24,724 nucleotides of DNA. Origin: Haplomitrium mnioides. Lineage: Eukaryota > Marchantiophyta > Haplomitriopsida > Calobryales. Below are positions 1 through 9,838 of the stretch, piece by piece (the stretch's first letter is position 1; each line of letters begins with the position of its first letter). Both the position numbers and the translations under genes were made by a program. The notes under the pieces are model-generated. The model did no database searches. It saw only the letters and a program-made list of their open reading frames with translations, and had not been told where the DNA came from. The DNA is taken from the NCBI GenBank assembly GCA_049999725.1, contig JBNGIS010020574.1, positions 1 to 24,724 on the forward strand, in the 5' to 3' direction.

Positions 1-39
1 GATGCCTCATAATTTGAGTCTTCAATTACCAAGTGAAAT

Positions 40-998
40 ATGGGCCAAAGAGCAAGATGCTTGAACCACCATCACTCAATCAGATGAGAAAGCATCAACC
101 AATCCATCTCACAAGTAGGTGTCTAGGTCAAGCGGGAGGAGTGGGAAGGAGTGCATCTTCTCGTCCCATATCACAACTACTTTCCCATCTGCCTGAAATC
201 CCTTCATTTTTTAAAAATGTTGGTTCGTAGATTCCCTTTTTAGTTGGGGGACAAATCTTTTTATGTCCAAGTAAGCTTGGATTTTAGAGCTTTCTTGAGT
301 CTCACAAGCGCTAATTGGTCTACCCTTGTTTGAGGGCTTCCCTATTTGCTAGCATAACAAGGCTAACGTTTCAAGGCCGTATGGTTGCAAGATCCATTGT
401 TGAGCTCTTGGATGTTTTCAACTTACCTCTCAAGCAGACCATGGGCGATGAGGTTCATGTCACGTCCTTGTTTTTCTTTCTCTTCCATCAATGCTCCCTA
501 GACTGCTTGTTTAATCGTGGAGGGGTCTTGGACTACCTTCACAATGATGGCCCAAGATACTTAGGTCTTATGTAGCTCTTGGATGGATTCTTGTTGGGAG
601 TCATTTGCTTTGACTAGAGATGTTATTTTGTTTACCTCCAGCGCTAACACCGCCTTGTTTTATTTCTTAGTTTGTGGTAAGATGGTATCAAAAATGTTTT
701 TTTCCACCTTCTAGAATTGTGTCCCTAAGTCAACAACTATTGCTATATATGAGAGCTCTAACTCTTGTGTGTGTCTCATTTGTTAGGCCGCCAACTCCTA
801 TAGTTTGGTTTTTTGTTGTTTTAGTTGTTCTTCAAGTGATTAGATCAAGTCTTATAGTCGTTATATGTGTGTTGTGGCCCAATCAAAACAATCCTCGCTT
901 CTCTTCAAGGCCTCTATATTGTTTTGCACATATTGCTTTGCCCTATTCTCTTTATTTTCCCTGTTATGTGTTCTAAATTTGGACTGCGTATTGTCCAT
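40..998 (-). pseudogene. LINE ORF1-like protein, degenerate
   Basis: Read on the minus strand from a Met codon at 996-998, the translation starts MDNTQSKFRTHNRENKENR and continues largely in one frame to about position 340, broken mainly by TAG and TAA codons where Gln is plausible. A Gln/Glu/Lys-rich stretch containing SLEEQLKQQ suggests a coiled coil. It is followed by EEKEKQGRDMNLIAHGL, which resembles EEKQREEQSLNLLVRGL in the second LINE ORF1 near 20944-21000. After a frame change the C-terminal part contains GFQADGKVVVIWDEKM, like the end of plant LINE ORF1 proteins. Such proteins are RNA-binding partners of the LINE endonuclease/RT. No endonuclease or RT of this copy lies in the window; on this strand it would be off the left edge. 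The family assignment rests on motif similarity only. Confidence 0.55.
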
Positions 999-1849
999 CT
1001 TTCCCACCAAGAGTGGGCAAAAAATGCATTGTCACAATCTCTGCCCTCTCACTATAAAAACCAACTCCTTCTTGACCAATGAGTCTCAGCTTCCTAAGGC
1101 CCTTGAGTCCAAGCCACTCAAAATGTCTACTCAAGCCTCATAAGGTTTCTTCTCATGTCTCCCAAAACATCCCAAGCCTCTTCAAACCACTATCCAAGCT
1201 TTCCAAAACCACTTGCAAAGTCCTTTGATCCAAGAAGAATCTCTATGCAATGCCTTTGCTTGCTCTTCAACCTCTAAGTCTATGAGTCTCTATTGTCTAT
1301 GAAACTCAATTGACCTATCTTGAATTGCAAGATTACAGCCTAAGAGGGTCAATAGTACCACAAAGGAAGAAAATCTGCCTTGTGGAGACGTAGCTTTCTT
1401 AGACAACAAAGACACAACTTCCTTTGAGTAAGCAGTTCTAAGAAGAGATCCCAACTCTCCTCTTGGGTGAAAATACCTCTCCCCTTAGGTGAAAATACAG
1501 CTCTCTCATGAAGTGGTCTCCTTTGAAAAACACAATAGAGATCTTTGAAAACCTCTTAGATAGAGCTCTAGTGATCAAAACCTTACTGGGATTGTGAGCC
1601 TTGGAGTGGATGAACAACATAGAATGGGATCCTCTTGGATGACCAAATTTCCAATAGTTAGCATGCAGCTTTCTGGGATATTCAAGGCCATTACTACAGG
1701 TGATGCATCAAGCACCACAGAGGCTATGTTAGGGCTAGTCAAAAAATCTGAAAACTCATAAAGTCAGATTTCCGAAGATCAAATTTCAGCCCAAGAAAGT
1801 GAAATTTCAGCGGATCACGACTCAGGATGCCAGTCAAGAAGGATGTGCA
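999..1849. other. intergenic, no gene recognised
   Basis: I see no recognisable protein similarity on either strand. If the ORF1-like pseudogene to the left is correctly read, this stretch would be upstream of its start on the minus strand and could be its 5' leader. The only local structure noted is the 11-mer GGTGAAAATAC occurring twice about 23 bases apart near 1465-1500. Confidence 0.4.
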
Positions 1850-2440
1850 TGTGAATTACACTCACAAAAAAATGTGTGGTGATTATTGTCTTACTAATCA
1901 GTAGACCGAATTTGATATGTATGCCATGTCGACACCAGAAGAGATATTTGATGCAATTGGGCATGCTAAGATCTTTACCTTATTGAATTTGAAGCTATAG
2001 TATCATCAATGGCCATTGAGGTAAGAAAACATCCCCAAAGCAACATTTCAAAGTATTGATGCACATGGAAAGTTTCAATTGTATCAGCAGTTGTTCTTAC
2101 CATTTGGGTTGAAAAACATTCTAGTCGAATTCCAAAGAGTGATGGGGATAATTCTTGAAGACTTGGACTTTGTTTAGTGCTATATCAATTATATTTTGGT
2201 ATATTTAGCAAATGTGGAAGAACACCACATGCATTTGCAAGTGGTAACTGAGAGGCTCATGTACCATAGATTAAGCTACATCCAAGCAAGTGCAGATTCT
2301 TTCAGGATTATATTGAATATATGAGGCATACTATCTATCTTCCCTCCTCAAATACAGCCGCTACTTATCATAGGTTTGGGATATCATTGGAGTTTGGATT
2401 TGATTGTTCCTTTATCTTTGACCCAATGTATAATAGAATG
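1850..2440 (+). pseudogene. Ty3/gypsy reverse transcriptase remnant
   Basis: The plus strand translates to an ordered series of gypsy RT motifs: KMCGDYCLTNQ, then TPEEIFDAIGHAKIFTLLN (first catalytic region), YHQWPLR, IPKATFQSIDAHGKFQLYQ, LFLPFGLKN, FQRVMGIILEDLDFV, and CYINYILVYLANVEEHHMHL. The Y-x-D-D catalytic box reads YINY at 2181-2192, so both aspartates are lost. In-frame stops replace residues after LNLKL, after WPLR and after DLDFV. Beyond about 2320 the reading runs into PPQIQPLLIIGLGYHWSLDL, which weakly resembles the start of a gypsy integrase core and would imply an internal deletion of the connection and RNase H. The copy is dead. The RT assignment is firm; the integrase tail is tentative. 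Confidence 0.8.
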
Positions 2441-2469
2441 AAATTGGTGTTGTGCTATTTACAAGAAAA

Positions 2470-2862
2470 TAGAGAGAAGTGATGGATATGGTAGTGACTT
2501 TTAAAGAAGGACCACCTTGTACTAAAGATTGGTGTAAGATTACTTTTAGAGTTGGGTCATCTTTTAGTGAAGTGGTATAAAGATCACTTGCCTTTGAGTC
2601 ACTTTTAGAGAAGTAGGATAAGATCGCTTTTAAGACTGAAATTGGAAATGATTTGTAAGTGAAGGAAGTAAGATGACATCTTCTTCTCAAGAATAAATAG
2701 AATGGTTTTATTGCCCAACTCCTCATTCTTGAGTTCCTCTCAATTCGCTTTGTGTTCTTTTGTTTCTTGCCTTCTTAGCATTTTCTTGTCTTATTGACCT
2801 TTGCTTTCCTTATTGGCACTTAGTTGAATAACTCTATAAGATCTATCTTTGAGTTCTTTACA
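2470..2862 (+). repeat. putative LTR ending before a primer binding site
   Basis: The right border is supported by CA at 2861-2862, one base before a primer-binding-site-like sequence, the usual arrangement at the end of a 5' LTR. The segment is AT-rich and contains an AATAAA-like motif (near 2693). It also holds loose internal repeats of an ACTTTTAGAG-type motif at about 2508-2620. The left border is not visible and no matching 3' LTR was found downstream, so the extent is approximate. Confidence 0.45.
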
Positions 2863-2863
2863 T

Positions 2864-2875
2864 TGGTATAAGAGC
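2864..2875 (+). other. primer binding site, initiator-Met tRNA type
   Basis: TGGTATAAGAGC differs at one position from TGGTATCAGAGC, the sequence complementary to the 3' end of plant initiator methionine tRNA that primes many plant LTR retrotransposons. It is followed by TATAG and, about 60 bases later, by a gag-like reading frame, as expected for a 5' LTR, PBS, gag order. Confidence 0.75.
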
Positions 2876-2935
2876 TATAGTGATCTCTTTTGGTGGAGAG
2901 TTATACAAAGAATCAAGGAGCACTCCTTCAAGCAA

Positions 2936-3330
2936 TGCAACAACAAATTAAACACCTTTCTTGCATTTTAAAAGTTCAAATGCAAGTAGAGGAATAAGCA
3001 TCTTTGAAGAAGAAGAGAGTCATATGCGGTTTCCAAAGCCAAAAACATATGATAGGAAGACGGTTCTTGGCGCATATGAAAATTTCTTGTTTGATTGCCA
3101 ACAATACTTTGAAGCTACAAGCATTAGAGAAGATTGTCGACAAATTCTATTTGCAACAAGTCAATTAGAAATAATTATAAAGACTTGGAGGAGATGTCAA
3201 TTAGAGCAAGCACAAATGTGGATTTTTTGCTCCTATTACCTCTTAGCGTGAGTTCAAAGAAGTGGTGATTTCAAGATTTAAGGCTCTAATGCTCCAAAAG
3301 TATCAAAAGATTGTTTGGCATAATTAAAGC
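2936..3330 (+). pseudogene. Ty3/gypsy Gag fragment
   Basis: A Gln-rich start (ATG at 2936) with a frame change leads into RFPKPKTYDRKTVLGAYENF and LFDCQQYFEATSIREDCRQI. This pattern is typical of the plant gypsy Gag capsid region (PKP-x-Y-x-G, then ENFLF-x-x-x-QYFEA). After a further disruption another frame reads REFKEVVISRFKAL, matching the conserved W-x-x-F-K-x-x-x-x-x-x-F segment downstream in Gag. The fragment follows the primer binding site at the right distance. No zinc knuckle or pol is visible downstream, so this looks like a truncated or solo 5' portion. Gag would form the virus-like particle of the element; this copy cannot make it. Confidence 0.7.
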
Positions 3331-3775
3331 ATTGATGCATAGAATTGAATCTCAACATGAACATAGATACATAGAAACATTATGATGAGAAATTCTTAAT
3401 CTCTAATGTCACCACCAAAAACCAATCTTGAGTCGATGATGAGTTGATGCAGATCCATTTAAGCTCTTTTTCTTGTAACTATGTGCTCTTTGTAGGTATT
3501 ATAACTCTTCATCTTCTACTGTAACACCTTCCTTACCTTTGAGTGAGAGAGCAGTGTACCATAATGTGGTGAAGCTATCTAGAACTTTATTGGTTGTAAA
3601 GTGGGGTCCTTCATGGCTAGAGAGTGCTCTTGTCTTTACTTCTTCATAAATTGTACATGCTTCTAAATGTTTCTATAGAGGTAGATTTATTGCAGAATGT
3701 TTTTCTTTCTTTAGTAGATTACTTTATTAAATAGACTAGAAATGTGATTGCCTTCTTGTCTTTTCTTTTACTTGG
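3331..3775. other. intergenic, no gene recognised
   Basis: AT-rich sequence without a recognisable protein domain on either strand. It may be decayed interior of the gag-containing element on its left, but no motif supports that. Confidence 0.35.
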
Positions 3776-3879
3776 ATGCTTTGTCATGATTTTTAGTTTA
3801 TTTAGAGAAGCATGGACAGAAANNNNNNNNNNATGCTTTGTCATGATTTTTAGTTTATTTAGAGAAGCATGGACAGAAA
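3776..3879. repeat. identical 47 bp flanks around a 10-N gap
   Basis: The 47 bases at 3776-3822, starting ATGCTTTGTCATGA and ending TGGACAGAAA, are repeated exactly at 3833-3879, immediately after ten Ns (3823-3832). Exact identity on both sides of a short arbitrary gap is the usual sign of two contigs whose overlapping ends were not merged. The sequence is probably present once in the genome. Confidence 0.85.
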
Positions 3880-3944
3880 TGTATGTTAGTGCAGTAGTGT
3901 ATATGCACACAAAAATCTTCTTATTAACATGAGGTTGTTGTTAG

Positions 3945-4565
3945 TAGTCTCATATAAACCCTCAAACAACTAGCAAAACTTCATATGTTAAAACATTAAA
4001 AAAAAACTAGCCAAACTTTGTCTCTTCAAACATTGAAACAACTAGAATTTACATATTCCAATGGTCCTAAGAAAACCAATCCTAATATATCAAGACTTCA
4101 AAAAACATAGCCAAGCTTTATATGTCTAAACACTTAAGAAACTTGCAAGACGTCATAGATCCAACTATTCAAACAACTAGTCAAACAATGTGTATCCAAA
4201 CTCTTAAATAACTAACGTAACATCATATGTCCAATCACTTTAAAAACTATCCACTTATTATATGTCTTAATACTCACACAATTCGGAAGGCATCATATGT
4301 TCAAACACTAAAGAATGTAATGGGAAATCATATGTCTAAAATCTCAAAAACTAGCCATAATTTTTATATTCAAACACTCAAAAATCCATCTAAATATTGT
4401 CTATCCAAACACTAAGATATAACCATATTTCATATGTACAAACCTTCAAACAACAAAACATGACATCCTATTTCCAAACCTTTTAACAACAAACCATACT
4501 TCCCTTGGTCAAACCTTCAAACAACTAGCAAGATTTTATTTGTCCAAACCCTCTAAAAGCAAGCT
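3945..4565. repeat. degenerate ~35 bp tandem array, about 17 units
   Basis: A loose unit of the form CTAGCCAAACTTCATATGTCC followed by AAACACTCAAACAA recurs head to tail. Counterparts of the CTAG anchor fall near 3970, 4007, 4042, 4107, 4143, 4177, 4212, 4247, 4281, 4314, 4351, 4384, 4418, 4451, 4486, 4524 and 4557. Spacings are 33-38 bases, with one double step at 4042-4107. Units are strongly diverged, so the array is old. There is no convincing coding content. Confidence 0.8.
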
Positions 4566-5061
4566 TGAATTTATGATAAAAAAACTCAAAGAAAAGCTCT
4601 AATAAAGTAAAACAAACTAAACAACCAAAGAGTACACAAGCAAAAGCTCAAACCAATTGAGAGTAACTTCATAATGAAGAAGTGAGCAATAGCACCCATC
4701 TAGTTACACTTGTAGAGTAGGTGTCAATTCATTTTCTTTACCTACAAGTTACTTCAATTTCTAAACCAAAAAGGTACCCCATCACACTTCTCTAAAAACA
4801 ACCTTGTCATATTCACTTCACTTTTCTTTAATTCACTTCTCTTTTATTTTTCACAATCTTATATTTGTACTATTACATAATCATTGTCTTTTAGTTGATG
4901 ACTTTATTTTTGGCACTCTCAAACACTTGAACAACATCTTGAGAATCCTCAAGACTAGAACACAACTCTCAAGTAGCATCATAAAAATGATAGCCTTTCT
5001 ACAAAACTTTGTATTGAACTTATAGGTGACACTATTGCTTGATAACTTGCTTTACCAAATT
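4566..5061. other. intergenic, no gene recognised
   Basis: AT-rich sequence with no protein similarity. By position it lies 3' of the minus-strand gypsy integrase and could contain that element's 3' LTR, but I could not match it to a second copy. Confidence 0.3.
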
Positions 5062-6010
5062 TCAGTATACTTCATACTCTTCATGATTAATATAAAGAAG
5101 CCATACATATTTTGGAAACAAAGAACTTAATTTTAGAGATAAAAATACATGACTATTCTTAAGATTGGGAGGAAGATCAAATCTATAAGCAACTTGATAA
5201 ATGACTTGGGAAATAGACAAAAGACCAACCCAAGTTGGAAATAAAATATGAATTTTAGTATCTAAAATCAATGGAAGATCATGATTAGACAACATAACTT
5301 GGTCATCTAAACCAAACAAAAGTGAGAATGATGTTTATTGACAAAAAAGTGGTTGCGAGCATCTTGCAAAAAAGAAGATAAACAAGACAAAAAAAGTAGT
5401 AGTGCTTAGAACATTGGAAGAGGAAGAAGAAAGCAAACCATTTAAAACAAGAAGATGTGGACGTGCATTAAGAATGAAGTGAAAAAATCTAGTTCTTTTT
5501 TGTCTAAAGATTAGTAAGAAATTATCCCAATTTGTGTGATGAATATTGATAAATGCTCAAAGCACATCCTCCTTACTATGAGTAGCACACTCTATTTGAC
5601 CATTTGCTATAAAATATAGATCACTTTCACATATTATTAACATGTTTAGAAAATACTATAAAAATAAAGTTTTCCCAATTGTAGAGCATCTACTTAGTTT
5701 TACCATTGGTTCCAAATGAATATGTTTGTTGAGTTTTCCACAAACACTGATATTATAATAAACCTATAAGGTGTAGTTGAAATAGAAGTGACAAGATCAA
5801 AACATACATGTTCTCAACAAGCAATACAAATCAATAGTGATTGTAGCAGCCTAGATGGTTTTGATTTGAAGCTTTATTTTGCTGACAATTTTTATAAGAG
5901 AAAAGTTTCTCTAACCACCACCAAGTGCATTGAAGCATCTCCATAGTCTTGAATACAGTCTCTAGAATGCTATAACATTGGAATGTCATGTGCTTTTAGT
6001 AAATGGAAGA
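5062..6010 (-). pseudogene. Ty3/gypsy integrase, minus strand, degenerate
   Basis: Read on the minus strand from high to low coordinates there is a zinc-binding end NCQQNKASNQNHLGCYNHY near 5850-5910. A core follows with VLILSLLFQLHLIGLL and a catalytic-region stretch GQIECATHSKEDVL at about 5560-5610. Next come FFHFILNARPHLLVLNGLL, and then the C-terminal domain DQVMLSNHDLPLIL, PTWVGLLSISQVI and VAYRFDLPPNLKNSHVF at 5062-5319. The order is that of a gypsy integrase: HHCC, DDE core, then the GPF/GPY-type C-terminus. Frames shift several times and stops are frequent. The last segment is the best preserved, open for 85 codons. It belongs with the RNase H and RT remnants immediately upstream on the same strand. 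Confidence 0.8.
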
Positions 6011-6199
6011 TGCAAAGCATATCATCTTATAGAGCATAAATTTAATGGCCTAAATAGATGACAACATCTCTTGTGGAAAAAAGCAAGATGCTCACTATCT
6101 TCTACGACCAATTGCATTTGAACAAGATTGAAGAAAACATCTTCTTGTAGTTTTTGTTGATAGCATTTGCTAGATGCCTCATCAACAAGTAAGATGCTA

Positions 6200-6590
6200 A
6201 GATTCATTGCTCCCAAGGTATGTGATGACAATCAATGACCTGACATGCATCACAATGCATCTAAAATAGTATGGAATCTTTGTGGTTTGCAATTGATCTT
6301 CCCAATAATAATGATGACTTATTATATGTTCCAAGTGAATTGATTGCAAAAAATGCTTATGATAAATGTACATAATGCTATGTTTTCCCAAACTTTTGTG
6401 ACATAGACCATTGATATTGCTCTTGATTTCCTGTAGAATAGTTTCTTTCTACTATATTTAGACAACTTGATGAAGTCCACTATTGTTTTAACACTTCTCT
6501 AATAGCAAAATTAGAAGCATCAAAATTTATACAGTGTGCATTTGGATCATATGGTTGTAGAATATGACAACAAGAGATTCCTTGTAAATT
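6200..6590 (-). pseudogene. Ty3/gypsy RNase H remnant, minus strand
   Basis: The minus strand reads CINFDASNFAIREVLKQ at about 6485-6540, matching the first catalytic Asp region of LTR-element RNase H (x-D-A-S-x-x-A-x-G-x-V-L-x-Q). Further on, HHYYWEDQLQTTK near 6285-6325 resembles the segment preceding the end of RNase H in gypsy pol. The region lies between RT and integrase remnants on the same strand, the expected gypsy order. There are many stops and frameshifts. Confidence 0.6.
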
Positions 6591-6829
6591 CAATTTTTCT
6601 TTCTCATTTGTAGTTCATTAAAGTTTGATCTACTTACTTAGTAAGTCTAGGAGCGGAGCTGCAATATGTGAATACTAATTGATGAATTGTATATAAAAGC
6701 TTGTGAGTCCATTGAATGGTCTAACATCATTTGCATTAGAGCATTTAATGGATCAACCTATGTCATAGATAAACTTTGCTTTCAGAATTCATACGTTGAC
6801 CTCTTTCAATATAAATTCCACCTATGAAG

Positions 6830-7340
6830 TCTTTGCAACACTTATTTGAGATGAACACAATGTTTGACTAGAGTTTTTACAAAAGATATGAAAATCATTC
6901 AAGAATACCAAAACTGACTTATCCAATAGTTTATCAAAACCTAGTGTGTTTGTCACATGAATATAACAAAGGCATTAGTGAGACCAAATGTAAGAACCTT
7001 CCACTCAAAATATCCACACATTGTACCAAAAGTTGTCTATTACATATCATTTGGTTTGATAGAAATTTTCCAACAACCATCTCAAAGATCCAACTTAGAA
7101 AATAGTTGTGCACCACTCAATCAAGGCAAAGTATAAGCATTCTTCATTCTTTGCTTATTGAGGCCGAAATCATTTGTGCAAGCTCAAAAACTACCATCTT
7201 TGTTTTGCACAAAAAATCTTGATGTTTTCCAAGATGAAGTGTTATGTTAAATGAAGTCATTTTCAAGAAGCTTTGTAAAGGTTTTGCAAAGCTATTCTAG
7301 CTTCTCTGGTGATAATTAGTAAATAGGTCAACTAAAAAGT
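6830..7340 (-). pseudogene. Ty3/gypsy reverse transcriptase, minus strand
   Basis: On the minus strand the translation gives FVQNKDGSF, then LNKQRMKNAYTLP, then AQLFSKLDL with the first catalytic aspartate kept and DGCWKISIKPNDM after it. Later come GYFEWKVLTFGLTNAFVIF and LDKSVLVFLNDFHIFCKNS. The catalytic Y/F-x-D-D box reads FLND (6891-6905), so one aspartate is lost. Stops interrupt after TLP and after KLDL. This is clearly a gypsy RT and clearly dead. Confidence 0.8.
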
Positions 7341-7689
7341 ACTTTCTTACATCAACTAAATCTAAATTGGTATTCATTGTTTATCTAGCAATCATTTTGG
7401 CAAATCATCTCAAAAAAAATTCAAAAAAATCTTTGAAATGTCATCGATTACTGTTGGAAGCTTAAATTTCCATCTTAGCTTACTCAAGTCTATGATAAGC
7501 TTGATCCAAATTACAAAGATACAATTTTCTTAGTAAATATTTCACTTTAGAAAAAAACATGCTTAAATAACTAAGTAACCTTCACCAATTTTGTTAGATG
7601 CTCCAAAACAATTTTGTTAGATGCTTGTCTTGTATAGTAACTTGAATTTTTCTTTTTGTCTAATCAACTTGAGAAAATTGATTTTGAAG

Positions 7690-7960
7690 CCAATGCAAGC
7701 CTGAATGATGTCATATAGCACTCATGCAATAACAAGTTGTATAGCTTCTAGATACTCATTTACAATCAATAGAAGTAACTAATTTTGAGTTTGAAATACA
7801 TCATATTTTTTGCCATCATTTTTTGTCTAAAGACTTTTTTTAAGCATACTTTTTTATCTAATTCTTTTAGCAAATATAATGACATGAAATTCCTAGAGCT
7901 ATTATAACCAACATTCTACAAGAATGATTATCAATCACACTATCAAGGTGGAGCAAATTA
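7690..7960 (-). pseudogene. possible gypsy protease remnant, minus strand
   Basis: Upstream of the minus-strand RT the translation reads HSCRMLV, then SRNFMSLYLLKELDKKVCLK across a frame change. This resembles the retropepsin region of plant gypsy elements, where an active-site D-S/T-G is followed by a T-H-N-F-I/M-S segment. The catalytic triad itself is not readable. The call rests mainly on position and this short resemblance. Further upstream, around 8085-8130, HTKNERC is at best a ruined zinc knuckle. Confidence 0.35.
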
Positions 7961-8604
7961 CTTTGAGTTCTTGCCAAGCTATTAATTCCATTGGAACTAA
8001 TGAAGCTTTTTGTAAGTTATTCAACCAATTTTATAGAGATCTATTATTTTTGTAGCTATCTTCTTTCACTTCTATTGCTCATAAACATCTCTCATTTTTG
8101 GTGTGGGTGCTCACACTCCATATCAGTGAAAGGCTATCTTTACACCAAAACAATCTTCCTAAGTTTAACCTTATTTGCTAGCACAAATATGGTTAGTAAA
8201 ATTGGTTGAAACATGGCTTAGCTTCTATTGTAGAAAATAATGAATTATAAGATGAAGTGAGGTACATTGAAAGTATTTCTTCTTCTCACGTTTCTGGGGT
8301 TTGTATAATGAAATTTAAAAATTATGTAATACGACTTCTTACTATACCGAGTTCTATCAATTTCGCAAGACAATCAGTTACTAGCTTTGGAGTATTTACA
8401 CCATAACCCTTTAAAATTATTTCAATTTTAGACTCTCAAGTGTAATGGATGCAAATTTTAGAATAAAATGACTAAAAAAGAGTTATATATAGAGTATTCT
8501 ATGTCAAGAAAGCTATTACTCAGTTTGAGTGTCAAAAACGGTTGCTACTTTAGGGAAAATGATATATAACAAAATGAGAGAAAGTCACAAGATTAAAGTG
8601 AACT
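7961..8604. other. intergenic, no gene recognised
   Basis: No readable domain. If the minus-strand element continues here this would be its gag, but apart from a doubtful Cys/His cluster near 8100 I see nothing to support that. Confidence 0.3.
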
Positions 8605-8896
8605 AGAAAGACCACTTTAAAAAGAGGACAAAGGCATATGATAAGTGGATAATTAAAAACAAGTAAAAGGCTTTATGATAAAGACATGTAGCAAAAGAAG
8701 AACCAATGAGAAATAAAAGGATCAAAGAAAAGAACATATAGCAGAAGAAAAGAAAGACCACTTTGAAAAGAGGAAAAAGACATATGGTAAGTGGAGAATT
8801 AAAGATAAGTAAAAGGATATATGATAAAGACATATGGCATAAGAATAACCAAAGAGAAATAGAAGGTTCTAAGAAAAGAACATATGGCACAAGCAG
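8605..8896. repeat. 146 bp tandem duplication, two copies
   Basis: Sequence starting AGAAAGACCACTTT at 8605 recurs at 8751, an offset of 146 bases, and the two copies align to about 8896 with scattered substitutions. Each copy also contains weaker internal echoes of an AAAGACATATGGCA-type motif about 50 bases apart. The purine-rich strand is the plus strand. An open frame runs across the second copy but shows no domain. Confidence 0.8.
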
Positions 8897-9334
8897 TAGT
8901 GGTCCAATTGGAGGAGGTTTGAAAACAAGCCAACAAAGCTTGGAATCTCTCTTACCTTGTGAGTTTGAAGTTCTTTTGTATACTGCTTCTTTTACTTGTG
9001 CTAACTTGTGTATATGATGTATGTCTGTAGTGATACAATGATAATAGAGCTTGATCTTCTCTAAATAGAATGAGTTACCATCTTTGGAAGAGTACTAATG
9101 ACCTTTTGGAGTAGAGGAATTTTCCACTTTTCATTACCTTCAAGAGAGTTTAACTCTCAAGTTTTTATAAGCAAAAGATGGCGGATATTAGTTACAACAA
9201 AAGATGGAGCTCAAAATAGGATTAAAGAGCATTCAAATACACAAATTGGAGCTCAAAATGGCCTGCATTGACTCAACATTGACTTGGAAAGAACTTCCAG
9301 AAGCGATACTGACACTAAAACAATGATACTAGCA
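8897..9334. other. intergenic, no gene recognised
   Basis: AT-rich sequence with no protein similarity, tRNA-like fold or clear repeat that I can identify. Confidence 0.3.
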
Positions 9335-9664
9335 AACTATCATCATTTATAGTTAGTAGAATTTTATGTATTACAATACATATATGAAGTAAATTTAGAA
9401 TTTGAGTAGATTTAGAATTTAAGCATCTTTTATATTAGGTAGAGATTGAAAATTTTATATCAACAGAAGTTAAGCCGCCAAACTCTCAAGCAGCACTCGG
9501 AAGACAAAGAACAAAGAAATGAATTTAAAAAAAGGTACGTATTCTCTAGAGTGGAAAGTCTTTATGTTTTTTTTTTTTGTAAAGTTGGATTTTTTTTCTG
9601 ATTATGTTCTGTTATGTCATTTTGAACCAAAGTTAAACCAAGTAGCAAGTATAAAAGGAGGAAG

Positions 9665-9669
<5 letters not shown>
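9335..9669 (+). repeat. left LTR-like repeat
   Basis: Shares many blocks, in the same order and orientation, with 18465-18775: GTTAGTAGAA, TATGAAGTAAATTTAG, ATATTAGG, GGAAGACAAAGAAC, GAGTGGAAAGTCTTTATG and TTGAACCAA, with small indels between them. Both copies run into a (TC)n tract. The copies flank a gypsy interior, hence the LTR reading. Divergence between them is considerable, consistent with an old insertion. Confidence 0.6.
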
Positions 9670-9713
<44 letters not shown>

Positions 9714-9838
9714 NNNNNNNNNNNNNNNNNNNNNNNNNNNNNNNNNNNNNNNNNNNNNNNNNNNNNNNNNNNNNNNNNNNNNNNNNNNNNNNNNNNNNNN
9801 NNNNNNNNNNNNNTCTCTCTCTCTCTCTCTCTCTCTCT
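9670..9838. repeat. (TC)n microsatellite containing a 100-N gap
   Basis: Pure CT/TC dinucleotide repeat at 9670-9713, one hundred Ns at 9714-9813, and TC repeat again at 9814-9838. The gap is an unresolved stretch, probably of the same microsatellite. LINE coding sequence begins directly after the tract, so this is either a real insertion junction or a misjoin through simple repeats. Confidence 0.9.

Noticed and set aside
674-976. 100-codon hydrophobic plus-strand frame resembling a membrane protein
   Set aside because: It is antisense to the Gln/Lys/Glu-rich coiled coil of the minus-strand ORF1-like pseudogene; Leu/Phe richness is the expected complement.
3945-4565. CRISPR-like array
   Set aside because: Units are contiguous and diverged along their whole length, with no exact repeats alternating with unique spacers, and the context is plant retroelements.
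4804-5025. 73-codon plus-strand frame between array and integrase remnant
   Set aside because: No domain, AT-rich codons and no neighbouring support.
7587-7626. Short direct repeat AATTTTGTTAGATGCT at a 23-base offset
   Set aside because: Small local duplication in decayed gypsy sequence, with no wider pattern.
8603-8890. 95-codon Phe/Leu-rich minus-strand frame resembling a membrane protein
   Set aside because: It is the complement of the purine-rich 146 bp tandem duplication, and hydrophobicity follows from the TTT/CTT content.
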